From Marinobacter sp. SS21 (GTDB lineage Bacteria > Pseudomonadota > Gammaproteobacteria > Pseudomonadales > Oleiphilaceae): 64,000 bases of DNA. The position numbers and the translations under genes were made by a program. The DNA lies in the NCBI RefSeq assembly GCF_028369065.1, contig NZ_JAQNDA010000007.1:62001-126000 (forward strand). The letters run 5' to 3'. This document shows, piece after piece, positions 32,704 through 42,070 of the stretch; the stretch's first letter is position 1, and the number at the start of each line of letters is the position of its first letter. The notes under the pieces were generated by a model that saw only the letters and a program-made list of their open reading frames with translations, was not told the origin of the DNA and searched no databases.

Positions 32704-33963
32704 TCAAACCCGCCCGACGATACCATCCACCACCCGCGCCAGCGCTCCGCGGTTGGCTTCGACCACGGCCAGCGCATTGCTTCCGGACTGCTCCGCCAAT
32801 GTCCGGTCGACAATCAGGGCGCTCACTCTTGCCGCCAACTGCTGATCATCTCGGGTGATGAACACCGCATCGCCGCTGGCCAGCTGTCCGTAAATGGTTT
32901 CAAAATTGAAGACGTGGGGCCCGGACAACACCGGCATGCCCCAGGCCGCCGGCTCCAGCGGGTTGTGGCCGCCCCGCTCAATCAGCGAGCCGCCAACGAA
33001 CGCGATGTCCGAAGCGCCAAACAGCATCAGCAGCTCGCCCATGGTATCGCCGAGATAGACCTGAGCGGCAGCCGGCGATTCTTGCCGTGACCGGCGCGCC
33101 AACGACAGGCCCTGTTCGGCAACGAGCGCGGCGACAGCATCAAACCGCTCCGGATGGCGCGGTACAATGACCAGCAGACAGTTCGGGTGCTCGGCCAGCA
33201 CCTGGCGGTGGGCATCCAGCAGCTGACGGTCTTCGCCGTCATGGGTGCTGGCGGCAATCCACACGGGCCGCCCAGCGCCGAGTGTCGCCCGAACCTGGCG
33301 GGCAGTGGCCCGCAGCTCCGATGAAATGTCCACATCGAACTTGATGCTGCCGGTCACCGACACCGTGTCCGGCTTGGCACCTATGCGCAAAAAGCGATTG
33401 GCGTCTTCGCTGGCCTGGGCGGCAATCCAGCCGATACTGGCCAGTATCGGCCGCACCAGCGAGCCGACCCGCTGGTAGCCTTGGGCGGAGCGTTCCGACA
33501 ACCGCGCATTGATCAGGAAAATGGGCACCTGACGTTGGCGTGAAGCAGCGATCATGTTCGGCCACAACTCAGTCTCCATGATGACCAGTGCCTTGGGCCG
33601 GACCCGTTCGACGAACCTGCGTACCGAACCAGGCGTGTCGTAGGGCGAGTAGGAGTAACGCACCCGATTACCAAAGGTGGCGCGAGCACGCTCGAGACCG
33701 GTGGCAGTCATCGCGGTCATGAGAATCGGGACGTTGGGGTTACGATTGAGCAACGCCTTCACCAGCGGTGCCGCTGCGATGGTTTCGCCCACCGAGACCG
33801 CATGCACCCAGATTACCGGGCCACCAGCGGGCGCCACAAAACCCAGCCGCTGCCGCCAGTTCCGCCGCAGCTCGGGATTCTCCCGCCCACTCCACCAAAG
33901 TCGCAGCAGCACAAAGGGCAAGGCAAGACGAAAGAACAGTGAATACAGGAAATGCAGCATCAT
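32704..33963 (-). CDS. waaA: 3-deoxy-D-manno-octulosonic acid (Kdo) transferase
   Basis: Adds Kdo from CMP-Kdo to lipid IVA on the inner membrane. 419 residues: N-terminal membrane anchor (FLYSLFFRLALPFVLLRLWW), the GT30 segments VIWVHAVSVGETIAAAPLV (catalytic Glu), ALVIMETELWPNMI and GGSLIERGGHNPLEPAAWG. Whether mono- or bifunctional cannot be read from sequence. A Kdo kinase gene (50634-51347) in the same locus suggests one phosphorylated Kdo, which is inference. Confidence 0.96.
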   Translation of the reverse strand: MMLHFLYSLFFRLALPFVLLRLWWSGRENPELRRNWRQRLGFVAPAGGPVIWVHAVSVGETIAAAPLVKALLNRNPNVPILMTAMTATGLERARATFGNRVRYSYSPYDTPGSVRRFVERVRPKALVIMETELWPNMIAASRQRQVPIFLINARLSERSAQGYQRVGSLVRPILASIGWIAAQASEDANRFLRIGAKPDTVSVTGSIKFDVDISSELRATARQVRATLGAGRPVWIAASTHDGEDRQLLDAHRQVLAEHPNCLLVIVPRHPERFDAVAALVAEQGLSLARRSRQESPAAAQVYLGDTMGELLMLFGASDIAFVGGSLIERGGHNPLEPAAWGMPVLSGPHVFNFETIYGQLASGDAVFITRDDQQLAARVSALIVDRTLAEQSGSNALAVVEANRGALARVVDGIVGRV

Positions 33964-34131
33964 GACTCCAGCTTGATGGGTGCGACGGCCATTCTACCGA
34001 AACCGCGCCGCGTTCGCCCGACCCCGCAAGCCTCCGGCCAGCGTTAAGAAGTCTCGAATCCCCATTCAAGTCTTTGGTGGCACTCCTGCGACTGCTAAAC
34101 TGCCGACCAGGATAGTAATGGACGGATCATT

Positions 34132-35079
34132 GTGAGCAAACAAAGGAAAAAGACACGCGAGACCCGCTATTCACGTTACTGGCAGCCACGTTGGTGGCCA
34201 ACCTGGCTGCTCATCGCACTGATGTGGCTCGTCGCCCAGCTTCCGGTTCGACTGCAATGGACCCTGGGCAAGGTGCTGGGGGAACTGGCCTACCGACTGA
34301 TCCCCAGGCGCCGTCACATAACGGAAGTCAATATCCGGCTATGCTTTCCCGAGCTCTCCGTCAAGGCGCGCCAGGCGCTGGTTCGCAAGGCGTTTCATTC
34401 AAATGGCATTGGTATTATGGAAATCGGCCTGGCCTGGTTCCGCAATCCCGAACGCTTTCGCCAGATGACCCAAGTGCACGGCCTGGAACACCTGCAGGCC
34501 GCCCTGGACAACGGCAATGGCGTGCTCCTGCTGGGGGGGCACTACAGCACCCTGGACCTGGGCGGCAGCCTGGTGTCACTGTACATCGACGCCGATGTCA
34601 TGCAGCGGGACCATAATAATCCCTTGCTGAACGCGGTGATGACCCGAGCCCGCGAGCGCCGCTACGGCGTGGCCCTGGACAGCAAAGACCTGCGTGGGCT
34701 GCTCAAGCGGCTGAAGCAAAACCGCACGGTCTGGTACGCCACCGACCAGGATTATGGCCGCAAGGGCATTGTCTTCGCGCCCTTCTTCAACGTGCCTGCC
34801 GGCAGCATCACCGCCACCTCACGCATCGCCGAACGCAGCCGCTGCGCGGTCATCCCGTTCAGCCACTTCCGCCGCTCCGGCCAGCTCGGCTACGACATCT
34901 ACTTCCAGCCGCCGTTAGCCAATTACCCCTCCGGCGACGATCTGGCCGACGCCACCCTGGTCAATCACACCCTTGAGCAGGAAATCCGCCACCACCCCGA
35001 TCAGTACCTCTGGATGCACCGGCGCTTCAAGACCCGGCCATCGAGCAGCGACCCGAACCTGTACAAGGACTCCACCTGA
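34132..35079 (+). CDS. lpxL: LpxL/HtrB-family lipid A acyltransferase
   Basis: Kdo-dependent secondary acyltransferase of lipid A. 315 residues from a GTG start; TM anchor (WWPTWLLIALMWLVAQLPV), catalytic H-x4-D in LLLGGHYSTLDLGG, substrate motifs TDQDYGRKGIVFAPFF and the family C-terminus HHPDQYLWMHRRFKTRP. The ELM1-like gene starts on its last base (TGATGG), so the two are coupled. First gene of a plus-strand core locus that reads through to about 43.2 kb. Confidence 0.93.
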   Translation: MSKQRKKTRETRYSRYWQPRWWPTWLLIALMWLVAQLPVRLQWTLGKVLGELAYRLIPRRRHITEVNIRLCFPELSVKARQALVRKAFHSNGIGIMEIGLAWFRNPERFRQMTQVHGLEHLQAALDNGNGVLLLGGHYSTLDLGGSLVSLYIDADVMQRDHNNPLLNAVMTRARERRYGVALDSKDLRGLLKRLKQNRTVWYATDQDYGRKGIVFAPFFNVPAGSITATSRIAERSRCAVIPFSHFRRSGQLGYDIYFQPPLANYPSGDDLADATLVNHTLEQEIRHHPDQYLWMHRRFKTRPSSSDPNLYKDST

Positions 35080-36032
35080 TGGCTACCGCCCGCCCCCTCC
35101 AGGGGCCTGCTCCCGTTGTCTGGCTGTTGACCGACAATAAACCGGGTCACCGGAACCAGTTACAGGGCCTGGCCAACCGCTTGCGGGTCCTGGCCGGGGC
35201 GAGCATTCACTGGCTGGAGGCGAAGCGCCACCCGGTGTCACTGCTGCGTGCCCTGATGGGATTGCCGCCCAAGCTCGATGGCACCTTACCCGCGCCCAAC
35301 CTGATCCTGGCGGCGGGCACGGGCACCCATCGGCTGCTGCTGTCCCTGCGGCGGTTGCGTCGCTGCCGGACCACGGTTCTGATGAGGCCCTCCTTTCCGC
35401 TGGCCTGGGTCGATGCCGCCATTATCCCGCGCCATGACAACCCACGCCCGAGCCACCACGTGCTGCCCACCGATGGGGTGCTGAACGCCATAACCCCGCT
35501 GTCGCGACTCACCGACAAGCCGGAAGCACTGATTCTGATCGGCGGCCCGTCACGGCACTTCGACTGGACCAACAACGTCGTCGTCGATCAGATCCTGCAC
35601 CTCATGCAGCAGCACCCGGACTGGCGCTGGACCCTCAGCGGCTCCCGCCGCACGCCCGCCGAACTGATGGAACGACTGCAGAGTCTGGAGAGCCCCAAGG
35701 TCACCGTCATCGACCATCGTCGCTGCGGTAAAGACTGGCTGGCCAGCCAACTGGCGCAATCGCGGGCGGTCTGGGTGACCCCGGACAGCGGCTCCATGGT
35801 GTTCGAGGCGGTGACCTCCGGCGTGCCCACCGGCCTATTCGAACTCGTCCCCAGCCCCCACAGCCGTATCGCCGCCGGCATCGCCACGCTGCTTGAAGAC
35901 GGCCGGGTGGCGCTGTGGAGCGATCAGGCCGGGGTGATGGATCAAGGCAGCCTGCTGACCCCCCGCTTGTGGGAAGCGGATCGCGCCGCCAACTGGTTGA
36001 TCGACACTTTACTCACGGATGCGCGCCCATGA
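35079..36032 (+). CDS. ELM1/DUF1022 family protein (putative glycosyltransferase-fold)
   Basis: 317 residues of the mitochondrial-fission ELM1-like family: VWLLTDNKPGHRNQLQGLAN, ILAAGTGTHRLLLSLRRLR, ALILIGGPSRHFDW and VTPDSGSMVFEAVTSGVP. The last segment resembles the nucleotide-sugar pocket of GT-B enzymes. Bacterial members recur in LPS loci but no reaction is established that I can cite. Overlaps the next gene by ATGA. Confidence 0.82.
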   Translation: MATARPLQGPAPVVWLLTDNKPGHRNQLQGLANRLRVLAGASIHWLEAKRHPVSLLRALMGLPPKLDGTLPAPNLILAAGTGTHRLLLSLRRLRRCRTTVLMRPSFPLAWVDAAIIPRHDNPRPSHHVLPTDGVLNAITPLSRLTDKPEALILIGGPSRHFDWTNNVVVDQILHLMQQHPDWRWTLSGSRRTPAELMERLQSLESPKVTVIDHRRCGKDWLASQLAQSRAVWVTPDSGSMVFEAVTSGVPTGLFELVPSPHSRIAAGIATLLEDGRVALWSDQAGVMDQGSLLTPRLWEADRAANWLIDTLLTDARP

Positions 36033-37147
36033 GGGTCTTGCAGGTACTACCGGCGCTGGAGAGCGGCGGCGTCGAACGGGGCACGGTGGAATTCGCCGCC
36101 GAACTGGTCAAGCGGGGCCACGAGTCCTTTGTGCTTTCATCCGGCGGTTCCATGGCGTCGCTGCTGACGCGCCAGGGCAGCCACCACATCACCCTGCCGG
36201 TCCATCGCAAGTCGCCAGCGTCATTTGGTCAGATCCGTCCGGTCCGGCAGTTGCTGCGCGACCTGCAACCGGACGTGGTCCATGTCCGTTCCCGCATGCC
36301 CGCCTGGATTACCCGACTGGCCTGGAACGGACTGCCGGCGGACGAACGCCCGGCGCTGGTGTCCACTTTCCACGGCCTGTACTCGGTGACGCCGTACAGC
36401 GCCATCATGGCCAAGGCGGAACACGTCATCGCGGTATCGAACTGCGTTCGGGACTATGTGCTGCGGCACTACCCGGTGCCGCCGGATCGGTTGTCCGTTA
36501 TCCAGCGCGGCGTCGACACCGCCAGCTTCTACGGCCACACCCCAAACGCCGATTGGACACGGGCCCTGTATCGCGACTTTCCGGAGTTGGAACACAAACG
36601 CCTGGTGCTGATGCCTGGCAGGATTTCGCGCTGGAAAGGCCAGCTGCTGTTTCTCGATGCTATGGCTGAGATGGCACGCAAACACCGGGACCTGCATGGC
36701 GTCATTGTCGGTGGCGTGGAGCCCGGCAAGCACCGGTTCCTGCAGGAACTCGAAGTGCACCGCAGCGAGCTGGGGCTGGACGACAAGGTGACCTTTCTGG
36801 GGCAGCGGGCCGATATGGCAGACCTCTACAGCCTGGCGACCCTGGTCTGCCATATGTCCACCAAGCCCGAGCCGTTCGGCCGCACCGTGACTGAAGCGCT
36901 GGCCGCAGGCACACCGGTCGTTGCCTTCGACCGTGGTGGTGTGGCGGAGACCTTGCGAGCGTGCTTCCCGGAGGGGCTGGTGACGCCGGACCACATTCGC
37001 GAGTTCGCCGATCGGGCCGTCGCCTTGGCCAACGCCCCTCGCCGCCACATTGAGTTACCCGAACGCTTCCGGCTGGAAGCCCAAACGGAAGCCACTCTGG
37101 CGGTTTATCGCCAGCTGCTCGAGGCAAAGCAGGCGGAGACTGCCTGA
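36029..37147 (+). CDS. GT4 family glycosyltransferase (LPS core)
   Basis: 372-residue GT-B enzyme from ATG 36029 (MRVLQVLPALESGGVERGTV, the GGVE acceptor loop). A longer open frame from 35915 is an artefact running inside the previous gene. C-terminal donor domain: KRLVLMPGRISRWKGQLLFL, VTFLGQRADMADLYSLA and E-x7-E type motif STKPEPFGRTVTEALAAGTP. Donor and acceptor unknown. Starts in the ATGA overlap and ends in a TGATG overlap, indicating coupled translation. Confidence 0.9.
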   Translation: MRVLQVLPALESGGVERGTVEFAAELVKRGHESFVLSSGGSMASLLTRQGSHHITLPVHRKSPASFGQIRPVRQLLRDLQPDVVHVRSRMPAWITRLAWNGLPADERPALVSTFHGLYSVTPYSAIMAKAEHVIAVSNCVRDYVLRHYPVPPDRLSVIQRGVDTASFYGHTPNADWTRALYRDFPELEHKRLVLMPGRISRWKGQLLFLDAMAEMARKHRDLHGVIVGGVEPGKHRFLQELEVHRSELGLDDKVTFLGQRADMADLYSLATLVCHMSTKPEPFGRTVTEALAAGTPVVAFDRGGVAETLRACFPEGLVTPDHIREFADRAVALANAPRRHIELPERFRLEAQTEATLAVYRQLLEAKQAETA

Positions 37148-38190
37148 TGTCCCCGCCGCTGACCATTGCCCAATTGCTGGCCACCCCCGGATCGGGCTGG
37201 GGCGGTATGGAACAGCACACCCTGAGCCTGGCCCAGGCACTGGCGGCACGCGGTCACCGAGTCCATGTTCTGGCCCACCCCGATTACGCCAATCGCTTCC
37301 CGCAACCGCTGAACTTTCAGCCCCTGCCCATGCAACTGGGACGCCGCAACCCCTGGCTGCGCCGCCGGTTGCGCCGAAGCCTGCGTCAGTTGGCAGCGGA
37401 CGTTGTACACGCCCAGGGCAACAAGGCCGCTGCCCTGTTGTCCGGCACCGAGCTCGGCGAGGCGGTCCGGTTAGGCACGCTGCACGGTGTCAAATCGTCC
37501 CACGCCGACTTCGCCCGGCTGGATGCGATCATTGCGGTCAGCAAGGGCGTGTTCGAGAGCATCCAACATCCGCGCAAGCAGTTGATCTATAACGGCATCG
37601 TCCCGCAGGCCTCGCAACCGCGGGATCGGCTCGCAGCGCTCAGCCCCCACCACGCACGGCCACTGGTCATCGCCGCCGGGCGACTGGAGCCGGTGAAGGG
37701 CTTTGAGTCACTGATCCGGGCCTGGGCCCACCTGGCGCCAGCAGGACAACTGGTGATTGTGGGCCAGGGCAATCAGCAGCCGCAGCTGCAGGCTCTCATC
37801 AACGACTCAGGGCTGCAGCAATGCATTACCCTGGCCGGTTACCGCAACGACCTGCGGGATTGGCTCGGCCACGCCGACGCCTGTGTGCTGAGTTCGCAAC
37901 GGGAAGGTTTCGGCTACCTGGTGATCGAGGCCTTGCAGGCCGGGTGCCCGGTGCTGGCCACCCCGGTGGGTTGTGCGCCCGAACTGCTACCGCCGGACTG
38001 CCTGGCGGTAGACTCCAGCGGGCCCGCGCTGCAAAACCTGCTGCAACAACACCTGCCGAGACTGACACAACTGCGAGCGCAGCAGGCCGATGCCATGGCC
38101 CGGGCCCGGGAGCACTTCACCCTCGTGGCCATGACCGAGCAGACCGAGGCCTGTTACCGGGCGCTGCTTTCAGCGGGAGCCGGCCCGTGA
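37147..38190 (+). CDS. GT4 family glycosyltransferase (LPS core)
   Basis: 347-residue GT-B enzyme. N-terminus TIAQLLATPGSGWGGMEQHT, a WGG-type acceptor loop; C-terminal PLVIAAGRLEPVKGFESLIR, ITLAGYRNDLRDWLGHADAC and SSQREGFGYLVIEALQAGCP with the E-x7-E motif. Resembles LPS core transferases of the WaaG-like group by position and length, but the sugar cannot be assigned. Overlaps the next gene (GTGA). Confidence 0.9.
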   Translation: MSPPLTIAQLLATPGSGWGGMEQHTLSLAQALAARGHRVHVLAHPDYANRFPQPLNFQPLPMQLGRRNPWLRRRLRRSLRQLAADVVHAQGNKAAALLSGTELGEAVRLGTLHGVKSSHADFARLDAIIAVSKGVFESIQHPRKQLIYNGIVPQASQPRDRLAALSPHHARPLVIAAGRLEPVKGFESLIRAWAHLAPAGQLVIVGQGNQQPQLQALINDSGLQQCITLAGYRNDLRDWLGHADACVLSSQREGFGYLVIEALQAGCPVLATPVGCAPELLPPDCLAVDSSGPALQNLLQQHLPRLTQLRAQQADAMARAREHFTLVAMTEQTEACYRALLSAGAGP

Positions 38191-38852
38191 TCGACTTAAG
38201 CCAAGCTGAGCCATTCGCCAGTGGCGCCAACCGCCTGTGCTTCCGCCACCCTGAGCAGCCGGGCCAATGCCTGAAAGTACTGAAACCCGGCATCCTGAAC
38301 CAGCGTTACCAGCACCAGCCCCGACTGAAGCGACTGCTGGGCAGGCAGCGACTGGACGACAACCGCCAGGAACAACAGGGGTATGAGCAGCCCGCCATCG
38401 CCGGCCGAATTGCCGGCCCTGATGAGGCCCTGCTTTGGCGGCACCTCCCCCGGCTGTACGGCACGGTCCAAACCACGCTCGGCCCGGCCAACCTCAGCGA
38501 CCTGATCACCGACAGCAACGGCGAACCGGGCCGGACCCTGGAGTTTTACCTGCGACAGGGGCTGACCGACGAGCTGTCCCAGGCCATTGAGCAATTTTGC
38601 CAATGGCTGCTGGACACGGAGATCCAGAGCCGCAACCTGTTGCCTCATAACCTGGTGCTGTCCAACCGGAGCGGGCGACCGGAGCTGTTCCTGGTCGACG
38701 GGCTCGGCGCGCCGATGGTGCAGCGGCTGCTGGCGCGCCATCCAACGCTGCGACAACGGGCCATCCAGCGCAAGATTCGCCGTTTCCACCGCCGCATCCA
38801 GTGGGAACTGGGCGGCCGCCGCGAACCCTGGGAAAGCGTGCAGAATCGCTGA
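38187..38852 (+). CDS. YrbL-like (PhoP regulatory network) kinase-fold protein
   Basis: 221 residues from GTG 38187, chosen because it overlaps the previous stop (GTGA) and removes a spurious 122-residue extension. Begins MIDLSQAEPFASGANRLCFR with CLKVLKPGILNQRYQ (ATP-Lys region) and has the kinase-like catalytic loop IQSRNLLPHNLVLSNRSG and FLVDGLGAP. YrbL is a PhoP-regulated protein of unknown biochemical role in enterobacteria. Here it is embedded in an LPS operon, suggesting core phosphorylation, which is inference. Confidence 0.8.
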   Translation: MIDLSQAEPFASGANRLCFRHPEQPGQCLKVLKPGILNQRYQHQPRLKRLLGRQRLDDNRQEQQGYEQPAIAGRIAGPDEALLWRHLPRLYGTVQTTLGPANLSDLITDSNGEPGRTLEFYLRQGLTDELSQAIEQFCQWLLDTEIQSRNLLPHNLVLSNRSGRPELFLVDGLGAPMVQRLLARHPTLRQRAIQRKIRRFHRRIQWELGGRREPWESVQNR

Positions 38853-38943
38853 CCCGACCAGAACCGAATCGCCCCAACGTGGCGACCTAACGGCCCTTGC
38901 CGGCCATGAACGATAGTGATAGCTTGCCGCACACGCTCAATCT

Positions 38944-39873
38944 GTGATCCGGGACCCTGTCAACGTGACTCTGTCAAAAGCCTCCTTCCTTATATTCGCC
39001 CTTAAACTGGCCGGCAAATTGCCCCTGCGGGCCGCCCAGGCTATCGGTCGCTGGCTGGGAACATTGAGTTGGTGGCTTAGGTCCGAATCGAGACGGGTTA
39101 CCGAAATCAATCTCGGCATCGGCTTTCCCGACCTCTCCACCCAGGAGCGCCAGGCCCTGGCCCGGGACAGCCTGGCTCATACCGGTCAGACGGCCCTGGA
39201 GATTCCGTTGATGTGGGAATGGCCGGTGGACAAATGCCTGGGGCTGATTCAGGAAGTGGAAGGCGAAGCGCTGGTCACCGAGGCCATGGCCAGTGGTCGA
39301 GGGCTGATCCTGCTGGCACCGCACCTGGGCAACTGGGAACTGGCCGGCCTGTACTTCTCGTCCCGTTTCAAGATGGCGGCGCTGTACAGCCCACCCCATA
39401 TTCGCGAATTCGAGGACTACATGATCCGGGTCCGGGGACGATTGGGCTCCGAACTGGTGCGCGGCGACCGCCGGGGACTGGCCCGCCTGGTCGCCTTGCT
39501 GCGGGAAGGCGGCGTGGCAGGCATCCTGCCGGACCAGTCCCCCCGCGGCAAGGGCAACGCCTACGCACCGTTCTTCGGCATGGAAGTACGTACCATGACG
39601 CTGGTATCAAAGCTGATGCAGAGGACCGGCGCCCAGGCCCTGATCACCTACGCCGAACGCCTGCCGGCCGGCCAGGGCTTCCGCCTGGTGGTGCGGCCCG
39701 TGGTGCCGGGGCTGGCCGACCCCGATCCGGTGGTGGCCACCACCGCGCTGAACCACTCCATCGAACAGTGCGTACGAGCACTGCCCGCCCAGTACCAGTG
39801 GGAATACAAGCGCATGCGTCACCGCCCCACCGGCGAGGTCAACCCCTACTACCCGGATCGCCGCTGCAAGTAG
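38944..39873 (+). CDS. Second LpxL/LpxM-type lysophospholipid acyltransferase
   Basis: 309 residues from GTG 38944. Anchor helix FLIFALKLAGKLPLRAAQAI, catalytic H-x4-E in LLAPHLGNWELAG, then GGVAGILPDQSPRGKGNAYA and the C-terminal ALPAQYQWEYKRMRHRP. Normal length for a secondary lipid A acyltransferase. The HLGNWE form and interior position in the glycosyltransferase cluster differ from the first acyltransferase (HYSTLD), so the two probably have different acceptors or chain specificities. Confidence 0.9.
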   Translation: MIRDPVNVTLSKASFLIFALKLAGKLPLRAAQAIGRWLGTLSWWLRSESRRVTEINLGIGFPDLSTQERQALARDSLAHTGQTALEIPLMWEWPVDKCLGLIQEVEGEALVTEAMASGRGLILLAPHLGNWELAGLYFSSRFKMAALYSPPHIREFEDYMIRVRGRLGSELVRGDRRGLARLVALLREGGVAGILPDQSPRGKGNAYAPFFGMEVRTMTLVSKLMQRTGAQALITYAERLPAGQGFRLVVRPVVPGLADPDPVVATTALNHSIEQCVRALPAQYQWEYKRMRHRPTGEVNPYYPDRRCK

Positions 39874-39952
39874 GCGCCGTTTATGGTGCTTCTGAATAAC
39901 TCCTTAAGAAAACCTTAACAGTCGCTGGGTAGAGTGTGGTCATCGCAATTAG

Positions 39953-41077
39953 ATGGCCAAACCGATGCGCGTACTCTTTATCAAGCCCCACCCCGATGCT
40001 TCCGAACTGCACCTGCTCCTCAGCCTGCACCGCTTAGGGGTTGCCATCCGGGTACTGGCATCGCCCCATTCCCTGGCTCGCCCCACCCTGGAGCAACACG
40101 GGCTCTTTATTGCAGCCCGCCCGGGCCGGGGCAAATGTCAACCGGCGTTGATCGCCCAGATCCGCCAACTGGTGCGAACACTCGGCATTACGGTGATCCA
40201 TGCGGTCGATTCCTCATCCCTAGCCAATGCCATCTGGGCCAGCTACTTCACCCGAGTGAGGATCATCGGCTACCGGGGCACCAATTCCCGGATCCGTCGC
40301 TTCGACCCCACCTACTGGCTGGGCATCCTGAATCCGCGCGTGGCCCGGGTCATCTGCGTCAGCCAGGCCATCCACGATTACCTGGCCCGCTTCCTACCCC
40401 GCCACAAACTGGTATTGAACGCCAAAGGCTACAGCCAACAATGGCTCGACTCCGACCCAACCCCACCCGATCGGTTTCCTTCGCTGCCGGCAGGCTGCCC
40501 GACGGTGATGACTATCGGCAACTCGGCAGGGCGGCCCCACAAGGGTCTCCGGTATCTGATCGAGGCTTTCCACCAGACCCGCTCGGACAGCGCCCACCTC
40601 GTGGTCATCGGCGACTACGACGCCGACATCCCCGAGCTGGTACGATCCGGCCCCGCCGCCCGGCGTATCGTTCTGGCTGGGCCTCAACCCCGCGCTGCAC
40701 ACTGGCTGAAGTGGGCCGATGTCTATGCCCAGCCGTCCACGGTCGAAGGTCTGCCGCGGGCGGTGAAAGAAGCGATGGCTCAGGGCGTGGCCACGGTGAT
40801 CACCGATATACCCGGGTCAACCGAACTGATTGAGCATGACCGCAGTGGTCTGGTGGTGCCGCCGGCGGACCCAGGCGCCCTGGCCAGGGCGCTGGAGCAG
40901 CTACTGGGTTCAGCGGCACTGCGGGAACGGCTGGCGCAGGCCGCCGTACATCGACTGCAAACCCGGTTCGCGCCGGAGCGCTTTGTCCAGACAACCCTGG
41001 AGCTGTACCGGAGTTTGGATCAGCGCCGGCAGCCGGGCTTTTCCCGCCTTGCTTCCGACAGGCCCGCGGCCCGATGA
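39953..41077 (+). CDS. GT4 family glycosyltransferase
   Basis: 374 residues. N-terminus MAKPMRVLFIKPHPDASELH lacks the usual GG loop, but the donor half is clear: TVMTIGNSAGRPHKGLRYLI, RRIVLAGPQPRAAHWLKWAD and PSTVEGLPRAVKEAMAQGVA (E-x7-E motif). A 79-base gap precedes it, so a separate promoter is possible; the preceding AT-rich stretch has no strong match. Sugar unknown. Confidence 0.88.
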   Translation: MAKPMRVLFIKPHPDASELHLLLSLHRLGVAIRVLASPHSLARPTLEQHGLFIAARPGRGKCQPALIAQIRQLVRTLGITVIHAVDSSSLANAIWASYFTRVRIIGYRGTNSRIRRFDPTYWLGILNPRVARVICVSQAIHDYLARFLPRHKLVLNAKGYSQQWLDSDPTPPDRFPSLPAGCPTVMTIGNSAGRPHKGLRYLIEAFHQTRSDSAHLVVIGDYDADIPELVRSGPAARRIVLAGPQPRAAHWLKWADVYAQPSTVEGLPRAVKEAMAQGVATVITDIPGSTELIEHDRSGLVVPPADPGALARALEQLLGSAALRERLAQAAVHRLQTRFAPERFVQTTLELYRSLDQRRQPGFSRLASDRPAAR

Positions 41078-41177
41078 GGTGCCAATCACGATGCTAAAAC
41101 CTGTATACTGACGCCAAATTGGACGGCAGCCCCCTCGTTAGCCCTGCCGTCAGTGAAAGGAGTAGCCGGAAAGCCTT

Positions 41178-42026
41178 ATGCTAAAGCGTCAGCCCCCCAA
41201 GCCACCTGAGAACATTGGCGTCGTCATCACCACCTATAACTCCCCGCTGTGGCTCGAGAAGGTGCTGATCGGCTACGAGCAGCAGACCTTTCGCGAGTTC
41301 CGAGTGATCATTGCCGACGACGGCTCCGGTAGCGACACCGCCGAGATGGTGCGCAAATACCAGGAACGGGGCCGGCTGACCATCGACCACGTTTGGCATG
41401 AAGACCAGGGCTTTCGCAAGTGCCAGATTCTCAACAAGGCGATCCGGGAAACCGAGTGCGACTACCTGATCTTCACCGATGGCGACTGCATTCCCGAACC
41501 CAATTTTGTGGCCACCCACGCGCGGCTGGCCCGGCCCGGCTATTTCCTGTCCGGCGGCTATATCAAGCTGACCATGCCGGTATCGGAACTGATCACCGAA
41601 CAGCACATCCGTGACGGCGACATCTTTTCCATCGACTGGCTGGTGGCCCAGGGACAACCCAAGACCCACAAGCTCACCAAGCTGACCCGCTCGGCGTTCC
41701 GCCAGAAGCTGATGAACACCATCACCCCCGCTGCCGCCAGCTGGAACGGCATGAACAGTTCCACCTGGACCAAGGACCTGGTCGCCGTCAACGGTTTCAA
41801 CGAGGACATGCAGTACGGTGGCCTGGACCGGGAGTTGGGCGAACGTCTGTGGAACTATGGGCATAAATCCCGGCAAATCCGCTACACCACCGTGTGCCTG
41901 CACCTGGATCACGCCCGCGGCTATGCCAAGCCGGAAATTTGGGAGAAGAACCGCGCCATTCGCAAAGCGGTCAAGAAACACCGTACCCACTGGGCGGAAA
42001 ACGGCATCGTCAAACAGCGGGGCTAA
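41178..42026 (+). CDS. GT2 family glycosyltransferase (GT-A fold)
   Basis: 282 residues with the GT2 start IGVVITTYNSPLWLEKVL, nucleotide DDGSGSD, the metal DxD in LIFTDGDCIPEPNF and a galactosyltransferase C-terminal-like segment (MNSSTWTKDLVAVNGFNEDM then YGGLDRELGERL). The upstream gap of 100 bases holds tatact at 41103-41108 as a possible -10 and a stem (gacggcag with ctgccgtc, about 41123-41152) between it and an aaggag sequence. Sugar unknown. Confidence 0.9.
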   Translation: MLKRQPPKPPENIGVVITTYNSPLWLEKVLIGYEQQTFREFRVIIADDGSGSDTAEMVRKYQERGRLTIDHVWHEDQGFRKCQILNKAIRETECDYLIFTDGDCIPEPNFVATHARLARPGYFLSGGYIKLTMPVSELITEQHIRDGDIFSIDWLVAQGQPKTHKLTKLTRSAFRQKLMNTITPAAASWNGMNSSTWTKDLVAVNGFNEDMQYGGLDRELGERLWNYGHKSRQIRYTTVCLHLDHARGYAKPEIWEKNRAIRKAVKKHRTHWAENGIVKQRG

Positions 42027-42070
42027 CACCCGCCCCGCTGACTCGAAACCCCTCACGTCAGGAATTTCCC

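Noticed and set aside
33964..34131. JUMPstart/ops element for the LPS operon
   Set aside because: I looked for the GGCGGTAG core upstream of the locus; the only occurrence I noticed (about 38004) is inside a coding sequence.
37821..38186. N-terminal extension of the YrbL-like frame
   Set aside because: Runs inside the GT4 gene in another frame; Arg/Pro-rich without homology. GTG 38187 gives the expected start.
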